NCBI GenBank assembly: GCA_002404015.1
Contig: DHIW01000077.1
Coordinates: 1 to 13,063 of the forward strand
Reading direction: 5' to 3'
DNA length: 13,063 bases
Source of the DNA: Chloroflexi bacterium UBA4736
GTDB lineage: Bacteria > Chloroflexota > Dormibacteria > Dormibacterales > Dormibacteraceae
Shown: piece after piece, positions 1 to 7,419 of the stretch
Layout of the letters: each line of letters begins with the position of its first letter
Position numbering within the stretch: the first letter of the stretch is position 1
The notes under the pieces: model-generated
The model's input: only the letters and a program-made list of their open reading frames with translations
What the model was told of the DNA's origin: nothing
Databases searched by the model: none
Program-made: the position numbers and the translations under genes

Positions 1-78
1 CGCCTTCCGCGCCAGGCCTGCCCTGATCAATAGCCAGTACTGACGTCGAAGCTCACGACTGAGGGGTAGACCGGACAT
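1..78 (-). CDS. IS30-like transposase, N-terminal part only (runs off the left edge)
   Basis: On the minus strand an ATG at 76-78 follows a strong AGGAGG ribosome binding site (complement of 86-91, 7-nt spacing). It opens a frame of exactly 26 codons that continues past the left edge. The peptide starts MSGLPLSRELRRQYWLLIRA and goes on GLARKA. The pattern of an arginine-rich stretch followed by Y/FWxLIRxGLxxxxA resembles the N-terminal helix-turn-helix of IS30-family transposases from high-GC bacteria. The DDE catalytic core would lie outside the window. Base composition is visibly less GC-rich than the genes to the right, as expected for a mobile element. Only 26 residues are visible, so the family call rests on pattern recognition. 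Another HTH protein with a similar N-terminus is possible. Confidence 0.55.
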   Translation of the reverse strand, partial: MSGLPLSRELRRQYWLLIRAGLARKA

Positions 79-100
79 AAAACAACCTCCTACTTCAGAG

Positions 101-125
101 GGTGTTGCAACGACTCCTTGAGGCG
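101..125. mobile_element. Probable terminal inverted repeat / end of the IS30-like element
   Basis: The segment starting GGTGTTGCAACGACTCCTTG lies just upstream of the transposase-like start. Read from outside inward on the minus strand it ends in GTCGTTGCAACACC, which resembles my recollection of IS30-family ends in actinobacterial-type elements. The opposite end of the element is outside the window, so neither the matching repeat nor a target-site duplication can be seen. The exact boundary is a guess. Confidence 0.4.
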
Positions 126-131
126 AAGGAG

Positions 132-147
132 GGCTGGGGAGGGGGTC
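132..147. repeat. G-rich short repeat, copy 1
   Basis: GGCTGGGGAGGGGGTC matches GGCCGGGGAGGGGGTC at 12432-12447 in 15 of 16 positions. Short G-run repeats of this kind occur dispersed between genes in many high-GC genomes. Here the copy sits between the presumed IS end and the stop codon of a decayed winged-helix gene tail. Confidence 0.45.
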
Positions 148-149
148 TC

Positions 150-344
150 CTAAAGCCAGGCCAGCTCGACCGGGCTCTCGAGGAAGCGACCCAGCCGCTG
201 GCCGGCCTCCTCCACCGCGGCTGCCTCGGCCGGCTCGAGCCGGCCGAGCAGCCGGATCTCCACCCCCACCCCGGCGCGCTCCACCTTCCGACGCCAGGCC
301 CCCCGCACGCGGCCGCCGACCATCACGACGTTGGAGAGGATGCT
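150..344 (-). pseudogene. C-terminal remnant of a winged-helix (HTH_42/AlkZ-like) DNA-binding protein
   Basis: The minus-strand frame ending at a TAG (complement of 150-152) reads NVVMVGGRVRGAWRRK, later VEIRLLGRLEPAEAAAVEEA, then GQRLGRFLESPVELAWL and stop. This matches the usual C-terminus of winged-helix DNA-binding-domain proteins of the HTH_42 group, whose members include interstrand-crosslink glycosylases of the YcaQ/AlkZ type: a 'VxVDGRVVGTWR' strand, then a 'LxxAERAAVxxEAxRLxxFL' helix. Only about 60 residues remain of a protein normally near 350-400 residues. Upstream of about position 344 the frame loses resemblance to the family and has no credible start. I read it as a truncated, non-functional tail. 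Its 5' end abuts the PucR-like remnant that points the other way. The family assignment is from memory of the motif. Confidence 0.55.
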
Positions 345-358
345 GCCGACAGCGCAGA

Positions 359-460
359 GCGCTACCGCTCCGCCGGCTCGAGCGCCTGACCGGCCGCGAC
401 GTCCGGCGCTTCGCGGACGTTGTGGACCTGGTGGGGGCGGTGCGTCTGCTTTCGGGCTAG
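359..460 (+). pseudogene. C-terminal remnant of a PucR-type helix-turn-helix regulator
   Basis: A plus-strand frame ending at TAG 458-460 reads LPLRRLERLTGRDVRRFADV followed by VDLVGAVRLLSG and stop. This fits the C-terminal HTH_30 domain of PucR/CdaR-like activators, whose consensus is approximately 'NTLxYRLRRIEELTGRDLxxPEDRLELxLALRLL'. Only about 34 residues survive. The preceding codons do not resemble the rest of the domain and there is no start codon with a ribosome binding site, so this is a remnant and not a small gene. It ends 1 nt before the convergent stop codon of the receiver-domain gene on the other strand. Confidence 0.5.
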
Positions 461-461
461 C

Positions 462-893
462 TCAACTGGATTCACGCGATGTTCGGCTCGGCCCGTCACG
501 CGTGTCTTCGTCGCGCGATTCGTCTGCGGCCTGCGCGGCGGCCCAGGCCTCGGCGAGCAGCCTGGGGCCAAAATCGGACTTGGCCACGAAAGCGGTGGCG
601 CCGGCGTCCGCAAGCCGGGGCTCGAAGTCGGCCCGAGCGTAGGTCGAGAGCAGCAGAACCACGGTCCGCGGCGAGCGCTGGTGAATCTGTCGTGCCGCCT
701 CGATCCCATCGATCCCCGGCAGAACGACGTCCATGAGCACGAGGTCCGGATCGAGGCGGCCCGCGGCCTCGACAGACGACTCCCCGGTGGCAGCTTCACC
801 GATCATCACGAAGGCCGGCGTTGAAGCGATGACGTCACGCGCGGCCTGCCGAAAAGGCTCGTGGTCATCGACGATCAGTACCCGGACGGCCAT
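462..893 (-). CDS. Single-domain (receiver-only) response regulator, NarL-like
   Basis: This 143-residue protein is a complete CheY-like receiver domain. The acidic pair D9/D10 is in VLIVDD, the likely phospho-acceptor is D55 in DLVLMDVVLPG, the conserved Ser/Thr is S83/T84 and the conserved lysine is K105 in FVAK. The sequence resembles the receivers of NarL/FixJ-type regulators, but the LuxR-type HTH is absent. After about residue 118 there is only a hydrophilic, Ser/Arg/Asp-rich tail. A GTG sits immediately before the ATG (894-896). I prefer the ATG because neither has a clear ribosome binding site. No histidine kinase is adjacent; the nearest one, at 6112-7335, belongs to another cluster that has its own regulator. 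It may act by protein-protein contact or as a phosphate sink. Loss of an HTH by rearrangement at the scarred 150-460 region next to its 3' end is possible, but no HTH remnant is visible there. Confidence 0.85.
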   Translation of the reverse strand: MAVRVLIVDDHEPFRQAARDVIASTPAFVMIGEAATGESSVEAAGRLDPDLVLMDVVLPGIDGIEAARQIHQRSPRTVVLLLSTYARADFEPRLADAGATAFVAKSDFGPRLLAEAWAAAQAADESRDEDTRDGPSRTSRESS

Positions 894-1065
894 CACTGGA
901 GGCTAGCCAGGGTCCGCGGCAACCGGAAGGATGCTGGCACCACCTCCTGCTTCGTGGCGCCGCCGAACAACAGTCGAGCCTGCACGATTGCCCCGCCCGT
1001 GAGCCCGCGCGAAGCTGCTCTCGACGCGCTGTGAGCGCGCACAAACAAGGAGGCGAAGTCCGATC
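894..1065. promoter_or_regulatory. Divergent intergenic region between the receiver gene and the membrane-protein cluster
   Basis: These 172 bp separate the minus-strand receiver gene from the plus-strand cluster, so they should carry promoters in both directions. I see no convincing -35/-10 pair. Two signals are visible. The first is a perfect 6-bp inverted repeat CGCGCT-GTG-AGCGCG at 1025-1039. The second is an AAGGAGG ribosome binding site at 1047-1053, 12 nt before the ATG at 1066. A minus-strand frame of 49 codons from a GTG at 1040-1042 ends in a TGA overlapping the receiver ATG (TGATG), but it has no recognisable domain. Confidence 0.4.
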
Positions 1066-1746
1066 ATGCGCAGAACCCTCAGTCAGTCGGGTCTATGGAC
1101 GTTGCCGGTCGCCGGCCTGCTCATCCTTGTCAGCTGGCTGCCGCTCTTCTTCGTCAAGGAACCCGGCACAGACCCCGCGGCCATAGCGCGTAACTTCACC
1201 GATCCCATCGTCCTGATCATCGGGCCCCTCGGCATCATCGGGATGCTCTGCCTGCTGTTCGGTTCGCTTGCGATCTACGGTTGGCTGGCGGACTCACCCG
1301 AAAGCCGGCCGTGGGCAGCCGTCGGGATGATCGGCGGCGTGACGGCGATGGCCCTCTTGATCGGGATCTGGACCATCCTCAGCCTCGCCGATTCGATCCT
1401 CGGCGACCTCTACCTCGCCGGACACCAGGGGGTGGGGGACGCCTTCAACTCGATGTCGGGAGGCCACTGGAGTGGCCGCATCAGGCCGTTCCAGGCAGCC
1501 ATCTTCCTGAGCGGGGCAGTCGGGACCGTCGGTCTGACGGTTGCCCTGTGGCGCTCGCGGCGGGTCGCCAGGTGGGTGGCCATCGTCTTCGGCGTGGCCT
1601 TCGCACTGGTCGTCTGGGCCTCGCCGCCCACCCTGATCGGCGCGGTCCTCCTGATGTTGACCGGGATCCTGATCGCGAGGAACGCGGAGCAGCCGGCGAC
1701 CCGTTTGCGGACGGAAGCCCGGGAGCAGCCTATCCTGCAGCCGTGA
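1066..1746 (+). CDS. Six-helix integral membrane protein of unknown function
   Basis: This is a 226-residue protein with an ATG preceded by AAGGAGG at 1047-1053. It shows six hydrophobic segments at about residues 13-30, 47-75, 84-108, 142-162, 170-186 and 189-204. The loop between helices 3 and 4 contains a polar stretch with D114, H120 and several glycines. The C-terminal tail from residue 205 is hydrophilic and Arg/Glu-rich. I do not recognise a named family; the layout recalls the small DUF4386-like membrane proteins, but this is not a firm match. Its stop overlaps the start of the following response regulator by 4 bp (GTGA), implying translational coupling. It is therefore likely co-expressed with the regulator and may act as a sensor or modulator of that pathway. 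Confidence 0.8.
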   Translation: MRRTLSQSGLWTLPVAGLLILVSWLPLFFVKEPGTDPAAIARNFTDPIVLIIGPLGIIGMLCLLFGSLAIYGWLADSPESRPWAAVGMIGGVTAMALLIGIWTILSLADSILGDLYLAGHQGVGDAFNSMSGGHWSGRIRPFQAAIFLSGAVGTVGLTVALWRSRRVARWVAIVFGVAFALVVWASPPTLIGAVLLMLTGILIARNAEQPATRLRTEAREQPILQP

Positions 1747-2423
1747 GCCTTCGGCTGGTCGTCGCCGAGGACAACTACCTCGTCAGGGAGGGGCTGCGCC
1801 AGCTTCTGCAGACGGTGCCGGAACTGGAGGTGGTCGCGGTCTGCGCCGACTTCGGGACGCTGACCGCGGCCATCCTCGAACACGCTCCGGACGTCGTCCT
1901 CACCGACATCCGGATGCCGCCGGGCTTCTCCGACGAAGGCATCCAGGTGTCCGAACGGCTCCGCGAAACCAGCCCCGGGACAGGTGTCGTGGTGCTCAGC
2001 CAGTACCTCGAAGTCGAGTACGCGCTCGCGCTGCTCGATCGGGGCGCGGCCGGCCGCGCCTACCTGCTCAAGGAGCGGGTCTCCGACCTGGACCAGCTGG
2101 TGACCGCAATCCGGGAGGTGGCGCGCGGCGGCTCCGTCATCGACCCCAGGGTGGTGGAGCAGCTGCTGGCGGCACGCGAGCGCCGCGAGAAGTCGCCGCT
2201 ATCCCAGCTGACGGCACGGGAGCGCGAGGTACTGGCGGCGGTGGCGGAGGGCAAGAACAACGCCGCCATCGCGTCCGCCCTCTTCCTCAGCGAGCGCGCC
2301 GTCGAAAAGCACATCAACTCGATCTTCTCCAAGCTGGGTCTGTCGGAGGAGCCGGACGTCCACCGGCGCGTCAAGGCGACGCTCATGCACCTCGCCGGCG
2401 AAGGCCAATCACGCCGGCCATGA
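1743..2423 (+). CDS. NarL/LuxR-family response regulator
   Basis: This is a 226-residue DNA-binding response regulator. The N-terminal receiver has an acidic pair (E9, D10), the likely phospho-acceptor D55 in VVLTDIRMPP, conserved S86 in VVVLSQY and K110 in AYLLKE. A linker follows, then a LuxR-type HTH at about residues 155-200: LTAREREVLAAVAEG with the recognition helix around ALFLSERAVEKHINSIFSKL. The start is a GTG overlapping the TGA of the upstream membrane gene; translation initiates the receiver exactly where expected (VSLRLVVAEDN). A longer upstream extension in this frame runs antisense-like through the membrane gene and is not credible. The HTH type matches the HisKA_3 kinase encoded at 6112-7335, so the two probably form a pair, and the ABC transporter genes just downstream are the natural target. 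That pairing is inference from gene order. Confidence 0.93.
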   Translation: MSLRLVVAEDNYLVREGLRQLLQTVPELEVVAVCADFGTLTAAILEHAPDVVLTDIRMPPGFSDEGIQVSERLRETSPGTGVVVLSQYLEVEYALALLDRGAAGRAYLLKERVSDLDQLVTAIREVARGGSVIDPRVVEQLLAARERREKSPLSQLTAREREVLAAVAEGKNNAAIASALFLSERAVEKHINSIFSKLGLSEEPDVHRRVKATLMHLAGEGQSRRP

Positions 2424-2429
2424 GGCCAG

Positions 2430-2460
2430 CACCACCCGCGCCGTCGTGGTGGGGCCCACC
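2430..2460. repeat. Overlapping inverted repeats just after the response-regulator stop
   Basis: Two alternative perfect 6-bp stems overlap here. One is CACCAC (2430-2435) with GTGGTG (2446-2451). The other is GGTGGG (2448-2453) with CCCACC (2455-2460). They share bases and could be mutually exclusive RNA hairpins. There is no T-run, so a classical intrinsic terminator is unlikely, and 6-bp stems are common by chance at this GC content. Confidence 0.3.
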
Positions 2461-2481
2461 CAGGACGCCAGCCGCCACCCT

Positions 2482-2497
2482 CGACCGCCTGCGGTCG
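2482..2497. repeat. Perfect inverted repeat between response regulator and ABC ATPase
   Basis: CGACCGCCTGCGGTCG has two perfect 7-bp arms around a 2-nt centre. It has the same 7-2-7 layout as the palindrome at 2534-2549, centred 52 bp further on, although the arm sequences differ. It could be an RNA hairpin that tunes read-through from the regulator gene, or a protein site. No T-run follows it. Confidence 0.35.
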
Positions 2498-2533
2498 CGG
2501 CGCCTAGCCTCCTGGCCATGGACATCGAAACGA

Positions 2534-2549
2534 GGGTTGGTTCCAACCC
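2534..2549. promoter_or_regulatory. Operator-like palindrome directly before the ABC ATPase ribosome binding site
   Basis: GGGTTGGTTCCAACCC has perfect 7-bp arms with a TT centre. It ends 1 nt before the GGAGGT ribosome binding site at 2551-2556. NarL/LuxR-type regulators bind such dyads as dimers, so the upstream response regulator is a candidate ligand. Alternatively, at the RNA level it would be a stem next to the ribosome binding site. I see no clear -35/-10 around it. Its function is inferred only from symmetry and position. Confidence 0.4.
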
Positions 2550-2562
2550 GGGAGGTCGGCTC

Positions 2563-3272
<710 letters not shown>

Positions 3273-3276
<4 letters not shown>

Positions 3277-6083
3277 ATCTCTTCCTGGCCGTCCTGCTTG
3301 CCGTTTTCGCTCTCACCTACGGCGCTCTGGCGGTGATCGTCCTGCGACGGCCGCTGATCGGCCGCATCGCCTTTCGGGAAGTGGTTCGCCGTCCCGGTCA
3401 AACCATCGTCATCGTGGCCGGTCTGATGATCGCCGGGGCCGCGATCTACTCGACCCAGTTCGTGCTCGACAGCCTCGACCAGAGCCGGCAGGCGGCCGTG
3501 ATCAGCGCCTTTGGTCGCGACGACGTCGAGATCAGCCGCAGCGGCGCCTATTTTGACCCCGGGCTGGCGGCCCAGCTCGCCGCCGACCCCGCTGTGACCG
3601 CGAACGCGGCCGCGTTCCAGAACGCGATCGTCGCGTTCGGCTCCGTGGTCGACCTCGACCGCAACCTGGGCAAACCGGGCATCCAGGTGATTGGCCTCGA
3701 CCTCGGAGTCCAACCACGCTTCGGCAACTTCGTCCTGGTCGGCGGGCGCGCCACGTCCGGTCGGGAGCTCGCCTCCGGCGATGTCTTCCTGACCCAGCCG
3801 CTGGCGCAGGCCATCGACGCGCGCGTGGGCGACCGGCTTCGCATCCAGGCCGGCGGCCTGTCCCCGCACGAGGTGACGGTCGCCGGGGTCACCAAGCGTG
3901 AAGGCGCCGGCGCTTATGGCGCCGACCGCTCCATCTTCGGGTCCCTCCCCACGGTCCAGGGCATGGCGGGGACGGATCAGGTCAACCTCGTGCGCGTATC
4001 TGCGAAGGGCGACGGCGACGCCGAGGTGGCGGCTGCGCGCCGCATGGCCCCGGCGCTGCGTTCGGTGGTGGCGATCCCTGGTCTGCAGGTTCTCGAGGCC
4101 AAGAGCGCGGCGCTGCGGTACGCCGAGCAGATGAACAACGGCCGGCCGTTCGTCACCTCCTTCGGAGTGATCGTGGCCCTGGCCGCTATCGCGATGGTGG
4201 TCAACCTGGCGGTGATGCTGGCCGAGGAGCGCCGTCCCCGGCTGGCCGTGATGCGGGCGATGGGGCTGACCCGCACCGGGTTGGTCCAGCTCTGGGTGGC
4301 CGAGGGCGGCATCTACAGTCTCCTGGGGGCGCTGGCGGGGCTGTCGGCCGTGCTTGCCATCGGCCTCGCTCTGGAGGTCTACAGAGTGGCCACCCAGTCC
4401 GTCTTCCCGCTCACTTTCTCTGTGCAGCCGGCGTCGGTGCTGGGGTCGGTCGCCGCGGCCGCTCTGATCAACCTGGTCACTTTCGTCATCGTCTCGTTGC
4501 GGACCTCGCGAATGGCGATCTCGGCCGCCATCCGCGACCTGCCGGACCCGGAGCGTTCGGCGCGGACCTCTCGCCTGCGGCTCGGACTCCTGGCGCTGGT
4601 CGCGCTGGTCGGCCTGGCGGCGGTCGCCGCCGGACAGCCGCCGGTCCGGCTGCTGGGGGGAGCCCTGGTGATCGCCGCCGTTGCCGGCTTCGCTCGCGGC
4701 CGGCTCTCCGATCGCGCCCGCTACTCCGCGGCGAGTGCCGGGGCGGCCGCCTGGGCGATCGCCTATTACGCCTACAGCAACCCCAGCCTCTCCTCAACTG
4801 ACCAGACCGGCGACTTTGCCGCCGCCCTGCCGGTCACAGTCATCGCGCTTTCGGTGCTCGTGGCCGCCAACCTGACGCTCGTCGAGGTGGCCGCAGGGCT
4901 GGTGGGCCGGCTCTCGGGCAGCCTGCGCGCGACGCTGCGACCGTCGCTTGCCTATACGGTGCGGCGGCCTTTGCGCTCCGGGCTGGTGATAGCGGCCTTC
5001 TCACTCGTGATGGCGACCCTGATCATCGTGGAGGCGCTGATCAGCGCCAACTCCGTCAACTACCGGCTGGTCTCCGGTGGCTGGGACGTCAGAGTGGCGG
5101 TGGTCGGTAGCGACCAGCTTTCCGTGCCGGCTGCCCTGCAGAGCCAGGTGGCGCGGGCGGAGGTGCTCACGAGCCGCACCTTCCTCGGTCCCGTGAAGTG
5201 GGCCTTTAGCGATTACAGGGGCACCGTCGACTGGCACCAGGAGCCGGTCACCGTCTTCGGGCTCAGCGCCCGGCAGCTGGGCGGGGGGATCATGCCCCTG
5301 GTCGGACGTGATCACCGCTACGGCAGCGACGCGGCGGCGTGGGCAGCCATCGCGCAGGACCCTGGGCTGGTGGCGTCCGCGGACCAGGTCGGAAGCGTCG
5401 TCAATCTGGCAACCGACAAGGGCACGCTCACCTTTAAGGTGGTAGCTCAACTTCCCTCAGTCCTCGGCGGCGGCAGCCCCAGTGACATCCTGCCCGGGCT
5501 GATAGCGTCTGAGCAGTCGCTGGCCGGGCTCGGGGCGGGCGCACCGGGAGCCACGATGCTGGTCAAGGCTGCGGGCGTGACCGATCCTCGTGCGCTGGCC
5601 CACGATCTCCAGCGGGCCGTGCTCGCGCAGGGAGCCGATGCCACAACGGTTCGGCAGATCGTTGACGACGAGTACCAGGTCGGCAAGGCTCAGGGCCCGG
5701 GCGACTTCTTCCTGCTCCTGCTGCGGGTCGGACTCCTGGTGGGGGTGGCGAGCCTCGGCGCGGTCGCGCTGCGCGCGGTCGTGGAGCGCCGGCGATCCAT
5801 CGGCGTCCTGCGCGCGGTCGGCTTTCAGCCCGCGCACCTGCTCGCCGGCATGCTCCTGGAGACGGCGGTGGTCGCAACCGCGGGCCTCGCCGTGGGGATA
5901 GCCGTCGCGTACGGGCTGGGCATGACCCTGCTGGCGGGGTCAGTGCTCAGCTTCAGCCCCGACCCCGGCAGCCTCCTGGTGACCGTGGGCCTCGTTTATG
6001 CAGCGGTCCTCCTGGCGACGTTGCTACCGGGCCTGCGGGCGGCGCGGCTGCGGCCGGCCGAGGCGCTGCGCACGGTGGGCTGA
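3273..6083 (+). CDS. FtsX-like ABC transporter permease with two FtsX domains
   Basis: This is a 936-residue permease. A short N-terminal helix (about 4-24) is followed by a FREVVRRP segment and helix 44-61, then an extracytoplasmic MacB-like domain to about residue 290. Next come three helices of the first FtsX domain (about 297-317, 346-370, 388-409), with the coupling-helix pattern EERRPRLAVMRAMGL. A hydrophobic middle block of several helices spans about 436-542. A second YTVRRPLRSG helix unit (about 571-590) and a second extracytoplasmic domain follow. The last three helices (about 812-833, 855-888, 900-921) carry VERRRSIGVLRAVGF, and the ending RLRPAEALRTVG is typical of the family. The duplicated layout means one polypeptide can supply both halves of the channel. 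It is coupled to the ATPase by a 4-bp overlap and followed 28 bp later by a histidine kinase. Such transporters move peptides, lipids or lipoproteins, or act as sensors; which applies here is unknown. Confidence 0.93.
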
Positions 6084-6111
6084 GACTCTGCCGCTCGACA
6101 CCGGAGCACTC

Positions 6112-7335
6112 ATGTTCGGCGCCGTCATGGTTGCGCTCGCGGCAACGGCGGGCGTCGCCATGGCGGTAGCGGGCATTCGCAGCCGCCGGCGCCAGGCGGC
6201 CAGCCTGCTCGCGATCGAGTTCGTGCGGGGCACATTTGCCGGCCGGCTGGCACGAGGCGATCCACTCGCGGAGCTGCTGACCCAGCTGGTCGAGGCGCTG
6301 GCCGACTCTCTCCGCCTGGACGTCGCCGAGGTTTGGCTGCACGCGTCAGGTGTGCTCGAGCGGGCCTCTGCGGAGCCGAGGCGAGACCCGGCGCGGATCA
6401 GGCTGACCGGGCCGGAGCAGTCAGTCGTCGCCAACGCGCAGGTCTCGGGTCCGGCCTGGGCGCGGGTCTGGCTGCCCGACCTGCTGGCTGGTCGTGACGA
6501 GGCGGCCCAGGTGCGGGTTGCGCCGATCAGCCACCAGGGCGATCTGCTCGGCCTGATCGTGGTGGAGCGGCGCCGTCACCCGGAGCGGCTGGCGGCCCAG
6601 GCCGACCCGACTCTCGAGGAACTGGCCAGGGAGGTCGCCGTCGGGGTGAACAAGGCCCGGCTGGATGCTGCCCTGCAGGCGTCCCTCGAACAGCTGCGCC
6701 AGCAGGCTCTTCAGCTCCAGGCCTCTCGAGCCCGTGTCGTCTCGGCCGCCGACGCCGAGCGGCGGCGCATCGAACGCGACCTCCACGACGGCGCCCAGCA
6801 GTACCTGGTCGCGATGGCGGTCAAGCTCCGCCTCGCCGAGCAGCTGTCGGCCGCTGAACCCGAGAAAGCGCGCGAGGTGCTGGAGCAGCTCGCGGCGGAC
6901 CTCAACCAGGCGATCGAGGAGTTGCGCAGTCTCGCCCACGGCATCTACCCGCCGCTGCTCTCCACCCGCGGTTTGCGCGAGGCGATGGGTGCCGCCTGCC
7001 GCCGGGCGGCACTGCCGGCAGAGCTCAGCTCCGACGGCATCGACCGGTACCCGCCCGAGGTGGAGGCGGCCGTCTACTTCTGCTGTCTCGAGGCGCTCCA
7101 GAACGCGAGCAAGCACGCCGGCGAGGCGACCACCGCGCAGGTCCGCCTCTGGCAGGAGGAAGGCAGCCTGCACTTTGAGGTGAGCGATGACGGAAGCGGC
7201 TTCGATTCCGGGGCCGCCTCTGAGGGCGCAGGGCTCGTCAACATGGCGGACCGGATCGGTGCGGTGGGTGGCAAGCTGGACGTGACCTCGTCTCAGGGTC
7301 AAGGCAGCCGGGTGCATGGAGAGGTCCCGATCTGA
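6112..7335 (+). CDS. NarL-type sensor histidine kinase with GAF and HisKA_3 domains
   Basis: This is a 407-residue kinase with one N-terminal membrane helix (about 2-21), a GAF-like domain (about 50-180, with APISHQGDLLGLIVVER), and a helical linker that probably forms a coiled coil (about 185-215). The HisKA_3 dimerisation domain carries the phospho-accepting H225 in ERRRIERDLHDGAQQ. The HATPase domain has N-box EALQNASKHA (327-336), G1 box SDDGSGFD (358-365) and G2 box GAGLVNMADRIGAVGG (372-387). I chose the ATG with GGAG at 6103-6106. The longer open frame would overlap the permease and lacks family features. With no extracellular sensor domain, it may sense through its GAF domain or through the neighbouring permease. 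It is the natural partner of the regulator at 1743-2423. Confidence 0.92.
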   Translation: MFGAVMVALAATAGVAMAVAGIRSRRRQAASLLAIEFVRGTFAGRLARGDPLAELLTQLVEALADSLRLDVAEVWLHASGVLERASAEPRRDPARIRLTGPEQSVVANAQVSGPAWARVWLPDLLAGRDEAAQVRVAPISHQGDLLGLIVVERRRHPERLAAQADPTLEELAREVAVGVNKARLDAALQASLEQLRQQALQLQASRARVVSAADAERRRIERDLHDGAQQYLVAMAVKLRLAEQLSAAEPEKAREVLEQLAADLNQAIEELRSLAHGIYPPLLSTRGLREAMGAACRRAALPAELSSDGIDRYPPEVEAAVYFCCLEALQNASKHAGEATTAQVRLWQEEGSLHFEVSDDGSGFDSGAASEGAGLVNMADRIGAVGGKLDVTSSQGQGSRVHGEVPI

Positions 7336-7406
7336 CGCGTTTTCCCTTGCAGGCCGCGAGGTGGCGGCACCCGTGACAGGCAGTGCGGCACGCGGCAGAG
7401 GGTTGT

Positions 7407-7412
7407 GGAGGT
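7407..7412 (+). promoter_or_regulatory. Ribosome binding site setting the start of the ChrB-domain gene
   Basis: GGAGGT lies 7 nt before the ATG at 7420. An in-frame GTG at 7405 overlaps this motif and would add MEVWC, so the motif favours the ATG. Confidence 0.6.
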
Positions 7413-7419
7413 TTGGTGC

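Noticed and set aside
102..389. Plus-strand 95-codon frame in the left junction
   Set aside because: It is antisense to the winged-helix tail, which has the family-like pattern; the plus-strand peptide is Pro/His/Ala-rich without features.
1281..1742. N-terminal extension of the response regulator frame through the membrane-protein gene
   Set aside because: The extension is Arg/Pro/Gly-rich and out of frame with a good membrane protein. The receiver domain starts correctly at the GTG 1743.
2446..2562. N-terminal extension of the ABC ATPase to a GTG at 2446
   Set aside because: It shows no similarity to ATPase N-termini and runs through the palindromes; a strong ribosome binding site precedes the ATG at 2563.
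5998..6111. N-terminal extension of the histidine kinase overlapping the permease
   Set aside because: The added residues are Arg-rich shadow sequence; the ATG at 6112 has a ribosome binding site and starts the membrane helix.
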